A stretch of 64,000 nucleotides of DNA from Desmodus rotundus (lineage: Eukaryota > Chordata > Mammalia > Chiroptera > Phyllostomidae). The notes beneath the pieces were generated by a model. The model saw nothing but the letters and a program-made list of their open reading frames with translations, had not been told where the DNA came from and ran no database searches. Below, piece after piece: positions 1-13,118 of the stretch. The translations under genes and the position numbers were made by a program. Positions within the stretch are counted from its first letter, which is position 1, and every line of letters starts with the position of its first letter. The stretch covers positions 85,080,797 to 85,144,796 of the forward strand of contig NC_071392.1 in the NCBI RefSeq assembly GCF_022682495.2, written 5' to 3'.

Positions 1-2637
1 TCAGCCTGAGAAAGGCAATGCCAGGTTTATCACGGCTATTACACAATTCCCGGGGTGTTCCGGCGTCCATGTAGACTTCTCCCTTCTTCTCCCCCTTGCC
101 TTTCCTGGTAGCACAGCACATGCTCCCTAGTGCTGGCACTTTATAAGGCCGCTCTAAGTCCCTTTTATTCAAACTGAAGTTTTGTAAAAGAAAATTCTTC
201 TCCAGGAGTGTCTCTAGTGTGTCCCAAGCTAGGCTTCCAGGGGGGAAGGTTGTTTTCTGTTTGCTTGTTTTGAGCTGAAACAAAATGTTTCACTGCTAAG
301 TTAAATAATGCCCATCTTCCCTCACTTTACAAAATTATTTAGTCATTGGAGTGTTGTTATTTTTCTTAAGCTTTTTAGATGTGCTGCTATTCATATGTTG
401 CCTTCTAGAGAGCTCTAGCTAAGAACACAATGTACCAACAAACAACAGGGAAGAAAAATTTTGAAATAGCCAATCGAGTTCACATGGGCAGGGTGTGAGT
501 ATGTGTGTGTGAGAGTGTGTGTGTGTGTTTGTGTGTGCGCGCGCGTGTGTGTGCGCACACACATTATTTTGTAGGGCAAACATATTTCCTGGCAGTAAAA
601 TTGTCTTTGGTTTGTGTGATGAAATTCAGCTTATCCTGTTTCATCACTTTTTCAAAGAGCGCTGTTATTTGGTGGTGATTCGCTGAATAAATGTGAGCGT
701 TATTGCTTCGTGAGGGCTTGGCCGAGCCCTGCCCTAGAGTGAGATGTTGAGCTTCATGCTACGTGTCCAGCCTCTGCCCTAGGTGTGGGCAGGCTGATAG
801 CTCTTCCTCAATTCACCTGCCCATGGTGAAGGGGTGTGAGGCAGGATGGGGCTGGTTCTGTACTGGGAGGAGAAGCAGCGGGTATGTTTTGATGATGCTC
901 AGTGATGGAAAAACCTCAGAGACGTCAACCTCAACCCAGGCAGAATTGCTCATGGGAACACAAGATGCCTAAAGATCTTTGAGAAACTGCCCGAGGCTAG
1001 AAGTTTTATCATAGGATTAGTACAAGAGTAATACTCGCTATACTAATTTCAAATTAGACTGGAGGTTATATTTTTCTCCCTGGCAAGTGATAATTTATCA
1101 TCACAACAATTCCCATGACCTTCATAAATATTTATATTTCTAATTCCAGCTGCAGAAGAAAGTCAGTCTATTATTTAATTATTTTTAAAGATGATTAATT
1201 AGAGCATTGCTAATGTAGATGATAGACTGTGTTACGGATGCAACGCAAGTTTATTTCCCAGTATTTGCCCACATTAAAGCACACCGGAAGTGGAACAGAC
1301 GTTAGAGCCCACGCATCTTGACATTTCCAGCTCCTGAAGCGTTTCCTCTGCATGGGATCTTTCTAATCTTCATCAACATCCACCCACTTCCTCAAAGTTT
1401 GCCCGTCGAATTGTTGGGCAGCATTAACTTTGCTGATACGGAGATAACATTTGGCTTCTCGGAAGTCCACTCAAAAGTTGGGTCTTTTTTCATCTTAAAC
1501 CATCTCTCTGCTTAGCCTTCATGTTTTCAATGTGGCTGCTGTTTTCCTACTAGTCATCCAGATTAAAGCTCCTTCTTTCTCAAACACCCCTCTCATGACC
1601 TCTGGTTCTGGGGTGGGGTTGGGGAGGCCTGCTGACTTCTATCAAATGTAGCCATTTCAATAACATAGCCATTTAAATAATCGTCTACAAAATCCAGTGA
1701 TTTGCAGCTCTAAGAAATAAATTCTGTTGCTCACTTGCTGTGCCTGACAGCTGAAATTAATCCACGGGGGAGTTCTACAGCATGCAGACGGGGTTTCTGC
1801 TCACAGGGGTCAAAACCTCTTGCTTGGGAAAACTTTTCTGAAAGGAGCGTCTCCATTTTTCCTTGAAAGATGACAACAGAGATGCCCAAAACGGGGCACA
1901 GATCCTCTGGTTTCAGGGGAGCCTAGTTTTCCCCATAACCATGAACTTTGAAAAGCCTCTTTGATTTGAAGACAGCAAGTCCTTCTGCAGAGTGGCCCCC
2001 GGCGCTGCGAGTGCCCAGCAGAGACTGGAGGAGCTAAATGTGAACACGGGAGGGCTTGTGCAACCTCGGAAGGGAGCACCCAGAATTGCCCAGAAGGAGT
2101 GACAGTGAAGGTACAGGGCTGGCTTCCTCCCACGTGCCTCCCCTTTCCCAGGGTCAGGCACTACGCTGCCGCTGACAGGAATCAAGATCCGCCTCAGCAC
2201 CTGGGCGTAGCCAGAGTAGTGATCCCTTCCACGGACCTGAGCAATGAGCCAGGCAATTCAAAGAGTGGCGCAGTGACATTAAACCTCGAAGCACAGGGTG
2301 GTGCAGAGCTTTGCAAGCTTAGAAGCCAAGAGTGCCTCAGATGCTCTCAGAGCAGCCACCGCCTCTGCCAGCCTATCAACGGTGATTGCAACCGGCTGGC
2401 TTTGTCTGTGTGAACCTCCTCGACATGGCCTGCGCCCCAGAGGCCAAGGACTACCCCTCCCCACCTTGCCCTGACCTGTTCTCAGAGCGCAATTCTGCTG
2501 GCTGGGCCCAGAAGGTTCTCCACACCTACTGACTCAAGTGGTGAGAATGACATTTTTGGGATAAATAAAGATTGTCCCGTGGTAGAGGCATGGTGAGGAC
2601 AGCAAGGACCGCACTGTATGTGGCATTTGGGGATCCC
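1..2637. other. Non-coding DNA downstream of MOXD2
   Basis: No convincing exon is seen on either strand. The short open frames here have no recognisable domain and no splice-flanked homology. The visible landmark is a GT-rich microsatellite at about 505-565 with alternating GTGTGT and CGCGCG runs. The stretch lies 3' of MOXD2 and would separate it from the next gene outside the window, which by mammalian synteny should be MGAM (inference). Confidence 0.6.
505..565. repeat. (GT)n/(CG)n microsatellite
   Basis: This is an alternating purine-pyrimidine tract of GT units with an internal CGCGCG block and a terminal GCGCACACACA segment. Such tracts can adopt Z-form DNA. It is read directly from the sequence, and no function is inferred. 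Confidence 0.85.
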
Positions 2638-2643
2638 TTTTAT
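2638..2643 (-). promoter_or_regulatory. Candidate MOXD2 polyadenylation signal
   Basis: An AATAAA hexamer on the minus strand (TTTATT on plus) lies about 605 bases downstream of the MOXD2 stop codon. It is the first canonical hexamer I noticed beyond the stop. Its use is inferred, and transcript ends would be needed to confirm it. Confidence 0.35.
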
Positions 2644-3247
2644 TGAGCAGTTCAAGAGACCTCCCAGCTGCTTGTCCCAGACCAAAGGCTAAAGGAAAGA
2701 GAAGGCACCAGGAAGCAAGTTTAGTCCTATTTAACACGATGTCTTAAGCTTTGTCCCTTATAAACACAGCCTCTCTCTTGACCACATACCACCCACATGG
2801 CTTGCTGTCTCTGTCTCATGGGGAGGGGTGGACAGAATGTCAGAAGAAGAGAGAAGCAGGAGCCCTCTTGGGGGCCAGCACGGGAGAAGGAGGGGTCCCA
2901 GTGCTCTCCCTCTGTATTCGAGCCCCCTCCTCCCCATGTGGCCTCTCCTGAGTGAACCAGAGCACCAGACATCCCAGGGAGAGCCCCACTGCCTCGCACC
3001 TAACCTTGGATCCTGATTTTGTTGCAAAATCTGTGGCCTCACAAGCACTTCTGAAGCTTTCAAGGATGGATTGCATCGCTTTATGGAGTACCACAGTGCC
3101 CAGGCCTGCAGTGACCTGCCCTGGGCCATGGGAAGGGACACAGATGGGGGACTTTGGGGAACCAAAGCAGAGGGGAATTTCTGTGTTTGATGGTCAGGGG
3201 AGGGCTGAGCAGAGAGAGGCTTCAGGGTTGGACAGGAGGAGATGCTG

Positions 3248-6200
3248 TCAGGCTCCAGCCTGCAGGGTGGCGAGGAGCCAAGAGAAGGCCCCCTGCCCAA
3301 ACAAGAGGGCAGCCAGGGGGAGGTGGCTCAGGGTGGCTGTGCCCGAGGCCAAGAGGGGCATGGGGGCAGCAGCCCTGAAGCCTGCAGGGGTCTCGTCCTG
3401 GGGCTCCACTTTGCCCCCTGATGACTCCAAGCAGGGCCCCCGAGGCGTGGGGATGATCTCCGGAATCCAGCCTGTTGTGTTTTCCACCATCTCCTGCAGG
3501 AGAAGGAAAATGGTGGGTTGAGGAAGAAGCCTTCCCACCTCGTTTCTTTTCCTTGGACCTTACTTGGTCATCCCCTGTCCTTGCAGCCTCACAGGCTAAC
3601 TGAGACTCTGGTCCTACCTCCAACCCGGAGCATCATCAGCCCAACTGCCACTCCTTGAGCCTCTCCACCCTGGCCCTGTGTTCCTACCATCCCGCACCTT
3701 CCTCACTCTTCTCTGTTTCTGGCTTCTCCCAACGCCATCCCGTACCCCTGCCTCCCTGACCCCGAGGCGGCAGTGTCTCCTGGGACACTCACGTCGATGG
3801 TCTTTATTATCACCATCTGCTGCGCCTCCTTGCAGGCTTTTTCTGCTGTCCTGATGTTCTCCGGGGTCCACTCAACATTGTTCATGGCCATCATGCCCTC
3901 CATGGAACTGCGTGGGTGGGGGTGGGGTGCGGGGGAAGGACAGTAGTTTAGGGTCAACTCAGATCTTTGACAAAACATGTGTGAAATCCCTTCCCTGTCA
4001 TCAGCATTAGCTTTACATCTGTGTAAAGTCTAAGGAATATCTTAAGACTATGTGAGACCACCAGGAGTTTGGCGAAGGAGAAGAATCATGGGAACTCAGA
4101 GCTGAGAACTTTTAAGAGGGAGGAAAGGAAAATTCTGACTCTTTAAAGAAGTGGCTTTTAATCTGCGGGCCATAAAGTTCAGGGAGGTTGGTGGAGTGAC
4201 TTCAGGGAACCTGTAAATGCCCTCAAACTGTATGTGAAATGGGGTGTATCTACACAGACACGCCTCTTTCTTGCAAAGGAGTTTCAGGGCTCTTGTGGAG
4301 TCTCAGGGAGGACCCCGCCCCCAAATAATGGAGAGTCACCACTGGAAAGTAAACAGTGACCAAGTCAGGTTGTGCACAAGAAAAAGGCGGGCTGAGAATC
4401 TGTCCACAAGGGATGTAACGCTTGAGGGGCTCATGGTCCAGGGAGACTCACTCCGACACCTCCTCCCCCAGCTTGTGGGCCACGGAGATGATGTCAGGGT
4501 ACCCCATGCAGCTGGAGATGTTGTTCCGGGGGTAGTAGAAGAGGAAGATGAGGCACATCTCATTGATGGTGCTGGGACCACCCTGGAAAAGAAGAGGCGG
4601 CAGATGGAGAAAGAGACAAAGGCCGGCAGAGGGAACAAGGCCGGGGGAAGTGGGGGTGGGGTCACCCCTCCAATGACGGTGCTTTCCTTTCCCCTTAACC
4701 TCCAGCCCGCTCACTGATCTTTACTTACCCCTTCTCACTGCACCTCCTCCTTCCTCCTCCTCTACTTCCAACCAGTGGACAGCTATGGATATTATTTCCA
4801 AAAATGATCCCACATACCTGCCCCATCCTCTATTTTTCCACTGCCACAGTCTTGGTTTGGGAAGATAAGATACAATATTGAATTCTTTGAAAAAAGCCGC
4901 TTCCTCGGGAACTCCTTCAGAATTCCCCATTGGTGCAAATCTAAAGTGGGACCCCCCAAAATGTCTCAGGTTCTCATCCCTGTGGTAGGATCTTATGGTT
5001 GTCCCCTGTGAATCCCCTAGGGCATTCTATCCACACTCCTCTTATGCATGTCACTGCCGACCTTGTGTTGGAGTCCTCTGAACGGCTGCATTTTCTTCCT
5101 CGATGACAATGACAAGCAACGCCTTCTGACTCCGACAAGTGTGGAACTGTCCCTGCCACACAACAGCTAACTCTAACTGAGCATCTCCACAAGCCAGACA
5201 ATAGCCTAGATGTTTTACCTGCATTGGTCAATTCCCACAACACTCCTCCACGGTAGACAGTACTGTTTGTTCTTTTATGAATTAGGGAACTGAGACACAA
5301 AGAGGCCAAGCAGCTCGTCTCAGGTCAGAGAGCTACTCATGATGGTGTTGGCATTCAGACCCCAGCCAACAGGCCCCGCGTCCACGCTCTCAGCTATGAT
5401 AACGTGCTGTCTTTCCGGGAATCCTTGCACCCATCTTAGAGTCATCGGGGTGTGAGAAACTGAAAGCCCCCCTGTGAATGGGCAACACTACTGGAGAAAG
5501 GAGGGGACTTCGCTGGAATAATCAGTTGCTTGATAGCCAAGGCCAGGGATGGGGCTGCCTTCTGAAGCTGTCCTCATGGCAACTGTGGTGAGAAGGGAGC
5601 TACTTACAAAAGTCAGGGAGTCTCGGTCCAGAGTCTGGTAGTGACACTCCACCAGCAATTCATCTCCCTATTGAGAGTGAAGCACAAAGGCTGAAGGTAA
5701 GACAGAGGGAGACTGGAGTAGTCTTAGAGCTCTCTCGGCTGACGGTAATGAGCCCCCGGCCTGCTTGTCCTCTGACGCCAACCAGGCCTCCCCCGGGCAC
5801 CCACCGGCTTGATCTCTACCCGATGAGGTAAATCTCGAGTCTCCTGTAGGCTGAAGTCGTAGGAATCGTCTTTACAGATTGTTTGGAATTGTGTTCCATT
5901 TCTAGAGGGAGAGGAAGGGAGGGGACAGGAATAAGAAGAGGAGGGTGAAAGCAGGAGGGTGCCTATCAATGAAGAAGCCGAAGAAGCCATGTGTCGGCTC
6001 ACCCTGTGGGTACAGGTTGTCCCTGAAGCAGTAGGCTCCGCCTCCCACCGTCTTCCTCCCAGAGTCGCTGCTCTAAGGACAGTTCTAGCTCCTCCTAACT
6101 CCTAGCCTTCTGCTGCAGAATACGGAACTGTTTCTAAGCGCTATTTCCCACATGCAAAAGGGAACCTGCGGATCCCTGTTTCCTTCTCTTACCTGTACTG

Positions 6201-9200
6201 CACGGCCTGCAGAGCGCGCCCAGCCAGGTGTGTGTGGAGCAGGTAGCCAAACACTTGTATGTCAGGCACCGGGGCACCATTCATCTGTGACAGGGAGGGG
6301 AGGCATCTGGTTTGGTGAGAACTCTCATCGTGACCTGCCCCTTGATTTTCCACCCTTAGCATCTGACACCTTCCTCTTATGACTGACATGGACCCCTGTA
6401 GTTTTTACCGGGCTCTCCTGGCCGCAATTCCTGTGCCCCGTCACCCCCCCCCCCCCCATCCCCACAGCCCTGGCTCATCCACCCTGTGCATCATCCAGGT
6501 GAGTGATGTTCCTGAGTGCCGGGCTGTGGTCATGGTAGGAGTGTGGGGCTCAGGCCGCGTGGGCTGTGGATCAAGCCGGATCTGTGGTGGGGAACCAGCA
6601 CCCTCAGGGGGGGAACACCTCCCAGCCTCACCTCTTCGAACTTCTCCGTCTTACACAGCCCGTAGGACAGGAAGGACTCGGCGCCGGGGGGAATGAAGTG
6701 GATGGGGAATGTGAAGAAGCCCAGCTGCAGGACCCCCATGTCGTATTTGCGCAGCTGTGCCGAGTAGTACATCCGAATGCCGGAGGAGTCGTACACACCT
6801 GGTGCAAAAAGGCACACTCACAGGGGGCAGGAGAGCGGGTCACAACGTGGGAACAGGCGCAGGAAAGCTGGGGTGGGATGTGAGCGGCATGAGTCTGCTT
6901 GCCTCCCACAACCTCTTCCCAGCTCCTAAGGGCATCAGGCAGCCTCCGTAGCCCTTCCTCCGTAAGCGCTCTAGATGCTCACCAGGAAGGTTATGAAAAT
7001 TGCTGTAATGGATCTCCAGGCGGATCCACTGGGGGTCCAAGGGTGTCCCAATGGAGATGCCCACGTCATCTGGAAACTGGTAACTCTGTTGGGTGGAGGG
7101 AGAGGGGCGGGGAGAAGGGCTGGGAGCTAGTGCAGGAACCCATCCCAGACCTCCCTTGCCTCCTGGCCTTCCACCAGCCCAGCCACCCCAGCTCCCGACA
7201 ACACATGCCCCTTAGCCACCTAGCTCCTCATCCCAGGACTCACTGTGCCCCCGACAGCCCAGCCCACGACGACCTGGGAGCAGAGGGAGAAGGCCGGGTC
7301 AGCCCCGTAGCAGTCGCTGATGCCCGTGGGCAGAGTGCTGGCGTTGCCGCAGGCGTACAAGAGGATGTGGTGCACCATGGTCTCGTTGTGGTCGACCAGC
7401 TTGGGCTCAAACTGGGTGGGTGGAGGAGGGCGGAGCACAGCCAAGCTTGTCCGTGTCCAGTCCTAGTCCCCACCTTCCCCTTCCCCAAATAAAATCACAC
7501 CTGTCCCCTGCGTCTCTGTTCCTCTTTCTCCTCCATTTCTTCTGTTTTTCTTCCCAACCTGTGGTCCCCCTGTCTAGCTCCTCTCTCAGCAGCCGTCCCT
7601 GAGAGCACAGCACGCTAAATCCCGTGCAGTCAGCCTTTCCCTGAATAGCCCCAGCGGGTCCCTGCCGTCTGAACCCGTAAGCATGCCTTGTTGGACTCGC
7701 TCTCTATAGAAAATATGGCCCCCACACGTTGGCCACGTATTCCAAGATCCCACTTTTATTTATTTCATCAAAATTGGAATCACCCAAATGTGACATCTGG
7801 TGCCCAAGTTTGCATTCCCTCTAGCCAGACTTCCCTTGGCCACGCCCCTCCTAGCCAACACCTCCTCCTGGGTGGAGGGCCCAATTCTGGGGCCAGGGTG
7901 GGGCTTGCACTTGGTGGTTTGCAAAAACTAATTAACTCCTGACCTTCATCAACATCTCGGCTGCAGTGTGGGGCTTGAATGAAACAGCGCTGGGAGCTGA
8001 AGCTCCAGGCTCAGGAAATCCTGACACTCCCATGTCCACCCCACCCGGCTGGGCCCCAGGTTAGCCCCACTGCTTCCTCCCAGCAGCCCCCTGACTGACA
8101 CCATCCCCTCTGGGCCCGCTGTGCCCCTGAGCTGCCTTGACAAGGGCCCACGTCAGGCTGGCCCGTACCCTGTAGATGTGGTGTTTCTTATTGACGATGG
8201 GGAGAGGCAGGAAGGTGCAGGCATAGGTGGTGTCGTCCTCCGGGATGAGGAACTGGAGAGAGAGATACGCAGAGGCTGGGCTGGGGTGGGAGGGCAGCTC
8301 CCGCAGAAGCGAGGAAAGGGCCGTGCCAGGGAGGGGTGTTCCTTTTGAGGCCAGCTTGACTGTCCTCCGGGGACTGAGGGGAGCCACAGAAATCGCAGTT
8401 CTAGGAACACACTGAGTACTGGGGACAAGAGGAGGGTCTGGCCAGAGCCGGAAGATGTGAAGGGGGCTGGAGCAGGCTGAGTGGGATGGGGGTGTCTCAC
8501 ATCTGTGATCTCCAAGTCATGGATGATGGTGTTCTCAGGGACGTCGAGATCGTCCGGGTGGACTATCTGTAGCAGGAAGATGGACTTGACAAAGGTGCGC
8601 TCCCTGTCCAGCGTCAGCGTGTCGTCCAGGCCATAGGCAGCTAGCACCCTCATGGTGTCACTCTGGGGGGGTCACAGGCATTGAGGTGCTGCGCCCATGA
8701 GCGGCACTTTGCACACACCCACACCCAGGGGCTGACACAAGCCATGTGCCCACATCTACACAGTGGGGTGGGAAGGGCTTCCGTCTGGAGGGTCAGAACC
8801 AGTCAGAGCCCAGTTCGGCCCCCGAGGCCAACTTGCTGGGAACGTTGAGCAAGTCCCATCCCCTCTCTTATTCCTTCTCATGCCTGTGTCCACATTGGGT
8901 AAGTGACACTCCAAAGTTCAGTGAGGTTGGGCAGAGTTCTTCAAGAGGGGACAGCTGGGGTGGGAGGGACAGAAGTCCTGGGGACTGTGACTGGCTACTT
9001 GAGATGCATGGGCACTCTAGTGTGGGGGTGACCATGTCCCCCCAGAAGAATATGCTGCTTGTGAGCCATTGTTTTTCTCTCTCCCGAATTTACCGTAATA
9101 TCTTGGTCATGAGGGTCACAGGAACGGAAGGGCCTGGAGAAGCGCATGGTAGTGTAGACAGCATCTTGTGTGAGCCCCAGCAGCACAGCGTCCTGACTGC

Positions 9201-10449
9201 CGTCCTTCTCCAGGGTGTCTTCATCCACCAGGTGCTGATCCTGGGGTCCAGGCAAGGTCAAGGAGTAAGAACCAGGAGCCCCAAGTGCTCATGACTTAGG
9301 AGCAGCCCGTGTCCCATCAGTCCCCCCAAGGCACCAGCTTAGCAGAACCCAGGGCTTCTTTATTAGGGAGTTTGCTCCTAGGACAGAGCATGGTGTCAAG
9401 GGTGGAGGCTCGGGGCAGAGGAACGGATAGCGTCTGATGGGAGTTTCGCCACCTCACCTTGCTTGACTTCCGTTTCAAATCTCATCCCCATCAGTCCTAA
9501 TATCCCTGTATCCCTAACCCTGGAAAGCTCACTGATTCTCTGAACTCTGTGCTATTCACCCTGTCCTGTGGCTCTTAATGTTGATGCTTCCCTGTAAACA
9601 CAGTTGAGAGGGATGAAATTGGGAGATGGGTAAGCTTCTTCATCTGAAAAATGGAGTAATATTCATCCACCTCATAGTGATGCGGTGTGGTCTAATGTGC
9701 AAAGGATTTGGAGCAATGGCTGGTTAATCGAAAGTGCACAACAATGTTAAGCTGCTAAGGCCTCGGGGGCTGTGGTTATTAGTCTATTTCATGCTGTGGT
9801 CTCCCGGACAGAGCTTAAAGGAAATTCGGGATGAAGACTGTATCTCAGCAGCTGTGCCTCTCCCCCCGCCCCCCCCCCCCCCCCCGTGACCTGCATTTAG
9901 GGGCTATCAGCAGGCATGTGGGTCAGGGCTCTCTCCGTCCAGTGGGGCCGTTCCTGAGCACCGAGGGATACGCAGTCTGGAAGATGTAGACAGAATCCCT
10001 CCAGTGGACCCCTTCTGTTGGTAGAGAACACCAGCCACCAGCTGGTGTTCTGGGCATGTGCCTGCCTGTGTTTGGAAAATGTGGCTCCTTCCTGGCCTCA
10101 GAGCCATCCTAAACCCAGGAAGAGACCCTCACCCTGGGGAGAAGGTCGCCCTGGGACTTACCGAGAAATAGACGTTGCCATCCGGCAAGACGCCTCCGAC
10201 CACCAGATCGCTGCCCACAGTGGTGTAGCGATTCCTGATGCCCAAGCCCACCCAGCCAGCTGTCCGGACCTGGAGCTCAAAGGTGATTGTCTCAGCCTCA
10301 AAGTCAAAGTCCCAGCGCAGGAAAACGGCATTGGAAGGATCTAGGAACCTGGAATAACGCAAGCGAGATGCTGGGCCTAGGCGGCTGCCTTGGGAGGGGG
10401 CCGCGAGGATGGTAAGTAGGAGGGCCCTGAAGGGGAGGGTGCAGGCCAT
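3248..10449 (-). CDS. MOXD2: MOXD2, DBH-like copper monooxygenase 2, 13 exons, intact
   Basis: MOXD2 belongs to the copper type II, ascorbate-dependent monooxygenases (dopamine beta-hydroxylase/PHM family). Its substrate is not known. Minus-strand exons are 10449-10162, 9240-9094, 8662-8501, 8252-8169, 7411-7244, 7085-6983, 6798-6632, 6284-6193, 5901-5805, 5667-5608, 4582-4452, 3907-3793 and 3493-3248. All introns are GT-AG and phases agree throughout. The summed 1860 bases give 619 residues plus stop, the length I recall for the mouse protein. In order it shows a signal peptide (about 1-21), a DOMON domain (about 25-160), then the two monooxygenase copper domains. All six copper ligands are visible: H241-H242 (VHHILLY), H309 (LEIHY), H390 and H392 (LLHTHLAGR) and M465 (NEMCLIF). 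The C-terminus is hydrophobic (LPLAALLFG), as in MOXD1, suggesting a membrane or GPI anchor. An upstream in-frame ATG at 10488 is possible. I chose 10449 because it leads straight into the signal peptide and a TATA-like box sits too close to 10488. The human orthologue is the pseudogene MOXD2P. Confidence 0.95.
5158..5412 (+). repeat. MIR SINE in a MOXD2 intron
   Basis: The stretch follows the ancient mammalian MIR pattern. It has a core resembling 'tgagcatctcc...agccagacaatagcctagatg', then the GGGAACTGAGACACAAAGAGG block and the 'agctcgtctcaggtcagagagc' tail. It lies inside the intron between MOXD2 exons 10 and 11. It is old and diverged. Confidence 0.75.
9625..9775 (+). repeat. MIR-like SINE fragment
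   Basis: A diverged match to the MIR 3' region is recognisable from the cttcatctgaaaaatggag segment followed by a 'cacctcatagtg' block. It lies in MOXD2 intron 1. The boundaries are approximate. Confidence 0.5.
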
Positions 10450-10501
10450 GGCTCCTGGGGTCGGGGGCATCTCTCCCGCGGTGGACACTCAAGAGGTGTG
10501 G

Positions 10502-10509
10502 ACTTATAT
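10502..10509 (-). promoter_or_regulatory. TATA-like element upstream of MOXD2
   Basis: The minus strand reads CATATAAG here, about 15-20 bases upstream of the first in-frame ATG (10488) and 55-60 upstream of the preferred ATG (10449). A TATA box normally sets initiation 25-30 bases downstream, which would place the transcript start between the two ATGs and favour the 10449 start. This is inference from spacing alone. Confidence 0.4.
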
Positions 10510-10599
10510 GTGCTTCTTCCTGTGCCGGGCACCGAGCCATAGGGGAGGGACAGACTGGGGCTCTTCTGATCTGATCATCGTCCCCTGGGTTCAGAGTGG

Positions 10600-13107
10600 T
10601 GCCACTTACATAACCCGGAGGCGTGAGGTGTCCAGAGAGTGTGCGGAGCAGCTTGCCCTCGCCCTGGACTGGGGACCCGGCATCAAAGTCTCAGGAGTAA
10701 ATCTTTTAAACTCGTCCGCCCCAACCTCGTGCTGGTGTCCTGCCAGCGGGGACCTCACAGAATCAAGGAGGTCTTTCCTCTCCCTCCCACTTTCTCTCCC
10801 TCCCCTCCCTTCCTTCCCTCCATCCCTGGATCCTTGGATGTCCTTTCTGAGCACTCTATCCTCTGGCACATGGCCCCCACCCCAGTTTTTATGGGCAGTT
10901 TCTGTTTTGTCTCTATACAGAACTGGGGCACTCACAGGGGTGCCATGGGGGTGCATGGGAGCCTGCCTTTCAGCCTCCCAGCCCAGCAGGAAGGGGAGAC
11001 CTTGCTGGGAGGTGTCAAGGGAAGGTTGCGATTTCCATCTCCCTGAGGAGTCTTTGCTGCTAATCCCGGAAAGGACGTGTAGAGGTGAAGGAGCCATAAT
11101 CAGCTTTCAGGTGGGCGAGCCTGGGTAGCTTTTGTTTCTGTACATTCTCAGGAGGAGCAAGGGGGAGGGGGCAGTGAGGGGAAGAAGAGGGCGAGATGGG
11201 GATAAATATGAACTTGCATTTGAGAGGCTTTGTGCTTTATCCTTCCTCCTGAGAATTGCCTTTCAGAGGACTCACCTTTAAGGCCTTCCACTGGAGGCTT
11301 GGCCCAGTGTCCCCATAGGCCAGCACTTTGGTATCAAGCGGATAATAAAAGGGCAGAAGCAATGTTAGAATACGAGAACACAGGAGTAAGAAGGAGTATT
11401 ATATCCACTTAATTTTAGAAACATCCCACTCCACCTAATTTTTAGATGAGGAAACAGAAACACCAAGGGTAACATGAATGATGTCCCCGTCCAGGCAGAG
11501 CTAGCACAGGACACAGGACCCTGCCCCCAGGCCAGTGCTCTTTCCACCCTTCCCTTAGGTCCCTGCCCCCTCCCCACCCTGGGGCCCCAACCCCTGCCGT
11601 GCCTTCCCACCAGGGCTTGTCCTAGAGGCAGCTGGTATCATCGCCGACTGCTTCTTAGCAAGGGCACCAAAGTCTCACCGTGACCCCAAAGCTCTTTCTT
11701 CCCCAGGTCGGACACAGCTCCTCTGTAGCAGGAAGTCACCTCACTGACCTCTGGGCTCCTTCCTCCAGTAGTCAATGGAGCAGCTCAGAAAAGTTAACAA
11801 GGACACGTGTCGGGAGAGCCTCTCCCAAGACAGAAACTGGACCCCCCCACCACAGGAATTCAGCTAAACAGGGGTGGACAGGACCTGGAGCACCTGCTCA
11901 CGCCTCCATTCAGTGCCCGTGAGTTCTTCTTAATGCCTGCTGAGTCCTTCAAAGCTGCTAAGGACACAGGTGAGGTGGTTTGCAGCAGCTCTGAGCCCCT
12001 GAGTAGTAACTGGGGTGCAGTGGGGGAGAAAACACATTTCCTAGGGGGGTAGCCATAATGCCCAGCTCCGGGCATGGGAGGAGGTAGGGAACTAGGCAGC
12101 CACCTGGAAGGAAGAGGTTTACCTTGGCCCAGGACGGGAGCCAGGCCAAGGCCAGAGAAGGAGCTTGGGGAGGCGATGACCTTGAGGAGCAGGGATCCAG
12201 GAAGGAGATAATAGGAGTATCAGAGACACTCTGATCCCAATCACATTTGGGGATTAAGGCAAAGGGAGGGGGTGGCAGGGAGACTGGACTGCCAGCCCTG
12301 TAAACTGAGATGTGCCCAGGATTCCTCGGGCTGCAATCTGTCTGTGGGCCTCAGCACTGGCCTCAGCAGGAGGCAGAGTCATGGGAAGAAGCTGGAGTCA
12401 CAGCCTCCGCAACTCAGGGAGTCTGCTCCAGGCCCCTGCAGGCTGCTGCCCACAGCCTCACGCTCCCTTTCCTCTGTTCCCTAGCCCCCTTTCCTTTCAC
12501 CATCTGATCCCCAGAGTGACTCTCCCTGCAGCAGAATGCAGTATGAAATGCATTTTTCTGGTATTCAGGACGTATGATTTGGTCGATGCCACCGGAGCTT
12601 CCGCCCTCCCTCTCCGGATGATAAGGTGGGGAACGGGTAAGGGAAGACAATGCAAAAGTGAATCAGCATGTTACTCAGGAGGTAGAACAGTGGATGTGTT
12701 GTGCACAAGTAGACGATTGATTGTGCAATTTTGAAATACAGTGATACAAAAAATATCAATGAAGTCACTTCATACACAAAGTTGTACGGAATGAAAAACC
12801 TGTCTTCTGTTTAAATTGAGAAGCACACAATTTCAAAGTCAGCAAGCCAAGTGAATTTATAAATTGTATTATGCTGCCACCCAATGGATCCTTTGTCAGA
12901 ATCATGGGAACCCTATTGCTGTATGTATTAAAACTTCCGGAGAATAAAAAAATAAACAGCGAATCTGGGAGGTGTAAACCCCCAGGATGCCAAGCCGCTG
13001 CTGGGCCCTGACGTGGGACTCTCCAGGGACGTGGCTCTGTGGTCTTGCCTTGCTCCAATTCCCGTCTTCATTTATCATCTGCGGTGAACAGACACCCACT
13101 CGGAACA
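10600..13107. other. Non-coding DNA between MOXD2 and the LINE-1
   Basis: This is unique-looking sequence upstream of the MOXD2 promoter. It includes a pyrimidine-rich tract at about 10770-10830. Several open frames occur, but none has a recognisable domain, exon boundaries or the composition of a conserved coding exon. I see no gene here. Confidence 0.6.
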
Positions 13108-13118
13108 CTGACTTGAAC

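Noticed and set aside
2758..3623. Long overlapping open frames of up to 189 codons on both strands around the MOXD2 terminal exon
   Set aside because: Only the minus-strand frame ending at 3248 continues MOXD2 through a valid acceptor at 3493. The others are GC-rich shadows without domains.
6440..6460. Poly-C runs near 6445, 9870 and 50480 as functional elements
   Set aside because: They are simple homopolymers, likely length-variable, with no associated motif.
10409..11128. A 239-codon plus-strand open frame upstream of MOXD2
   Set aside because: It has no recognisable domain, low-complexity Ser/Pro/Leu composition and antisense overlap with the MOXD2 first exon. There is no splice or promoter support.
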